A stretch of 8,085 nt of DNA from an uncultured Sphingosinicella sp. (GTDB taxonomy: Bacteria > Pseudomonadota > Alphaproteobacteria > Sphingomonadales > Sphingomonadaceae). This document shows positions 7,505-8,085 of the stretch, piece by piece. The stretch covers positions 1 to 8,085 of the forward strand of contig CAMPIH010000107.1 in the NCBI GenBank assembly GCA_946886275.1, in the 5' to 3' direction. The translations under genes and the position numbers were made by a program. Positions within the stretch are counted from its first letter, which is position 1. Each line of letters opens with the position of its first letter. The notes beneath the pieces are model-generated. The model did not search any database, was not told where the DNA came from, and saw nothing but the letters and a program-made list of their open reading frames with translations.

Positions 7505-7518
7505 GTTTCTGGAGAAAC
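7505..7518. repeat. Short perfect hairpin in the HNH gene leader
   Basis: GTTTC (7505-7509), four bases, then GAAAC (7514-7518) form a perfect 5-bp stem with a tetraloop, just upstream of the GGAG proposed for the HNH gene. On the minus strand an alternative GGAG-TTT-CTCC pairing overlaps it. It may be chance. Seen directly as symmetry; any role is conjecture. Confidence 0.25.
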
Positions 7519-7636
7519 TCCCGAAACGCCGCCCCCGAGACTGTCGCACTCAGAACGAGGGAGAAAGCGGACATCCGGCCGTTTCTCCTGTTCGGCCACG
7601 CTATCGCTGCATCGCGTGACGGGGCCATGACACCAT

Positions 7637-7679
7637 GAGTGACGACTCCCGGTCAAGCGCCTTATGATGATTGTCACTC
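7637..7679 (+). promoter_or_regulatory. Possible RNA hairpin enclosing the gluQ start codon
   Basis: GAGTGAC (7637-7643) and GTCACTC (7673-7679) are perfect reverse complements. A G-U and an A-U pair extend the stem inward to about nine pairs, leaving a 25-base loop (7646-7670). The loop holds both candidate gluQ ATGs (7664 and 7667). No good Shine-Dalgarno sequence lies in the loop or stem. If the transcript begins upstream, this fold could affect initiation. Confidence 0.3.
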
Positions 7680-8085
7680 GCTTCGCGCCCAGTCCGACCG
7701 GACGGTTGCATCTCGGCCACGCTTATTCGGCGGTGCGGGCTCACGATCTCGCCCGTGAGCATGGCGGCGCCTTCCTGCTCCGGATCGAGGACATCGATCC
7801 CGGACGGGCCCGCGCCGAGCATGTCGATTCGATCCTCGCCGATCTGCTCTGGCTCGGTCTCGAGTGGGACGATGAGATCAGCTATCAGTCGGAGCGGCTC
7901 GACCTCTATTCGGACGCGCTCGACCGGTTGAAACGAGACGGCCTCGTCTATCCCTGCTTCTGCACCCGCGCCGAAGTCGCCGCCGAGATCGCCGCCAGCG
8001 CTTCGGCGCCGCACCCATCATCCGAATCCGGCGGGACCGAAGGCCCCGTCTATCCGGGCACGTGCCGGCATTTGCCGCCCGGCGA
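7664..8085 (+). CDS. gluQ: Glutamyl-Q tRNA(Asp) synthetase, N-terminal part (runs off right edge)
   Basis: The first 140 codons are present. GluQ is a shortened glutamyl-tRNA synthetase without an anticodon-binding domain. It activates glutamate and attaches it to queuosine at position 34 of tRNA(Asp). The class I signature is clear: RFAPSPTGRLHLGH with H16-L-G-H19 as the HIGH motif, and RIEDID (40-45) with Glu42 in the amino-acid pocket. The zinc-site pattern of this family follows: C98-F-C100, then Tyr130 and C134 in VYPGTCRH. This separates it from ordinary GltX, though without the C-terminal part GltX is not strictly excluded. The 115-127 stretch (HPSSESGGTEG) seems a few residues longer than I would expect. 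ATG 7664 and ATG 7667 are adjacent and in frame, and neither has a strong ribosome binding site. The gene is divergent from the HNH gene. Confidence 0.9.
   Translation, partial: MMIVTRFAPSPTGRLHLGHAYSAVRAHDLAREHGGAFLLRIEDIDPGRARAEHVDSILADLLWLGLEWDDEISYQSERLDLYSDALDRLKRDGLVYPCFCTRAEVAAEIAASASAPHPSSESGGTEGPVYPGTCRHLPPG

Noticed and set aside
7489..7677. N-terminal extension of the HNH protein up to the ATG at 7677
   Set aside because: It would overlap the gluQ start, the codons lack G/C third-position bias, and the added residues resemble no domain.
1..8085. Mobile element, prophage, CRISPR or defence island
   Set aside because: No transposase, integrase, repeat array, target-site duplication or composition shift seen. 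The HNH protein alone has no defence partners.

Overview
The window looks like ordinary chromosome from a high-GC alphaproteobacterium, most likely a member of the Sphingomonadales. This rests on family recognition by eye: the strong G/C third-position bias, the succinylase-type lysine gene dapD next to a pyrimidine-5'-nucleotidase-type HAD hydrolase, an ArgH beginning MWGGRF, the YHPDL-type HNH protein, and GluQ. No search was run. There are no rRNA or tRNA genes, no CRISPR array, no insertion sequence, no phage gene and no visible composition break. The gene order is tightly packed.

Left part (1-2786): a truncated lipoprotein gene runs leftward off the edge. An AT-rich gap of about 100 bases with a plausible leftward promoter follows. 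Then come a HAD-family pyrimidine 5'-nucleotidase and dapD, joined by an ATGA overlap. A 66-base gap holding a perfect inverted repeat leads to a ten-helix EamA/DMT-type transporter.

Middle (2817-6900): a TlpA-like thioredoxin lipoprotein lies on the minus strand, tail-to-tail with the transporter and head-to-head with argH. The start codons of the last pair are only 19 bases apart. argH begins a rightward chain of four genes with overlapping ends: argH, a small LptM-like lipoprotein, galU and a CorA/ZntB-type cation transporter. The chain mixes arginine synthesis, an envelope lipoprotein, UDP-glucose supply and divalent-cation transport, so it looks like housekeeping packed by position rather than one pathway.

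Right part (6922-8085): an HNH-nuclease domain protein on the minus strand converges with the CorA gene. It diverges from gluQ, which is cut by the right edge. The gap between them contains small inverted repeats. One would place the gluQ start codon in the loop of an RNA hairpin.

I found no previously undescribed system. The points most worth checking are the nearly overlapping tlpA/argH starts, the absence of the expected lysine-pathway neighbours (dapE after dapD, lysA after the small lipoprotein), the inverted repeat before the transporter, the HNH protein of unknown role, and the possible hairpin at the gluQ start.
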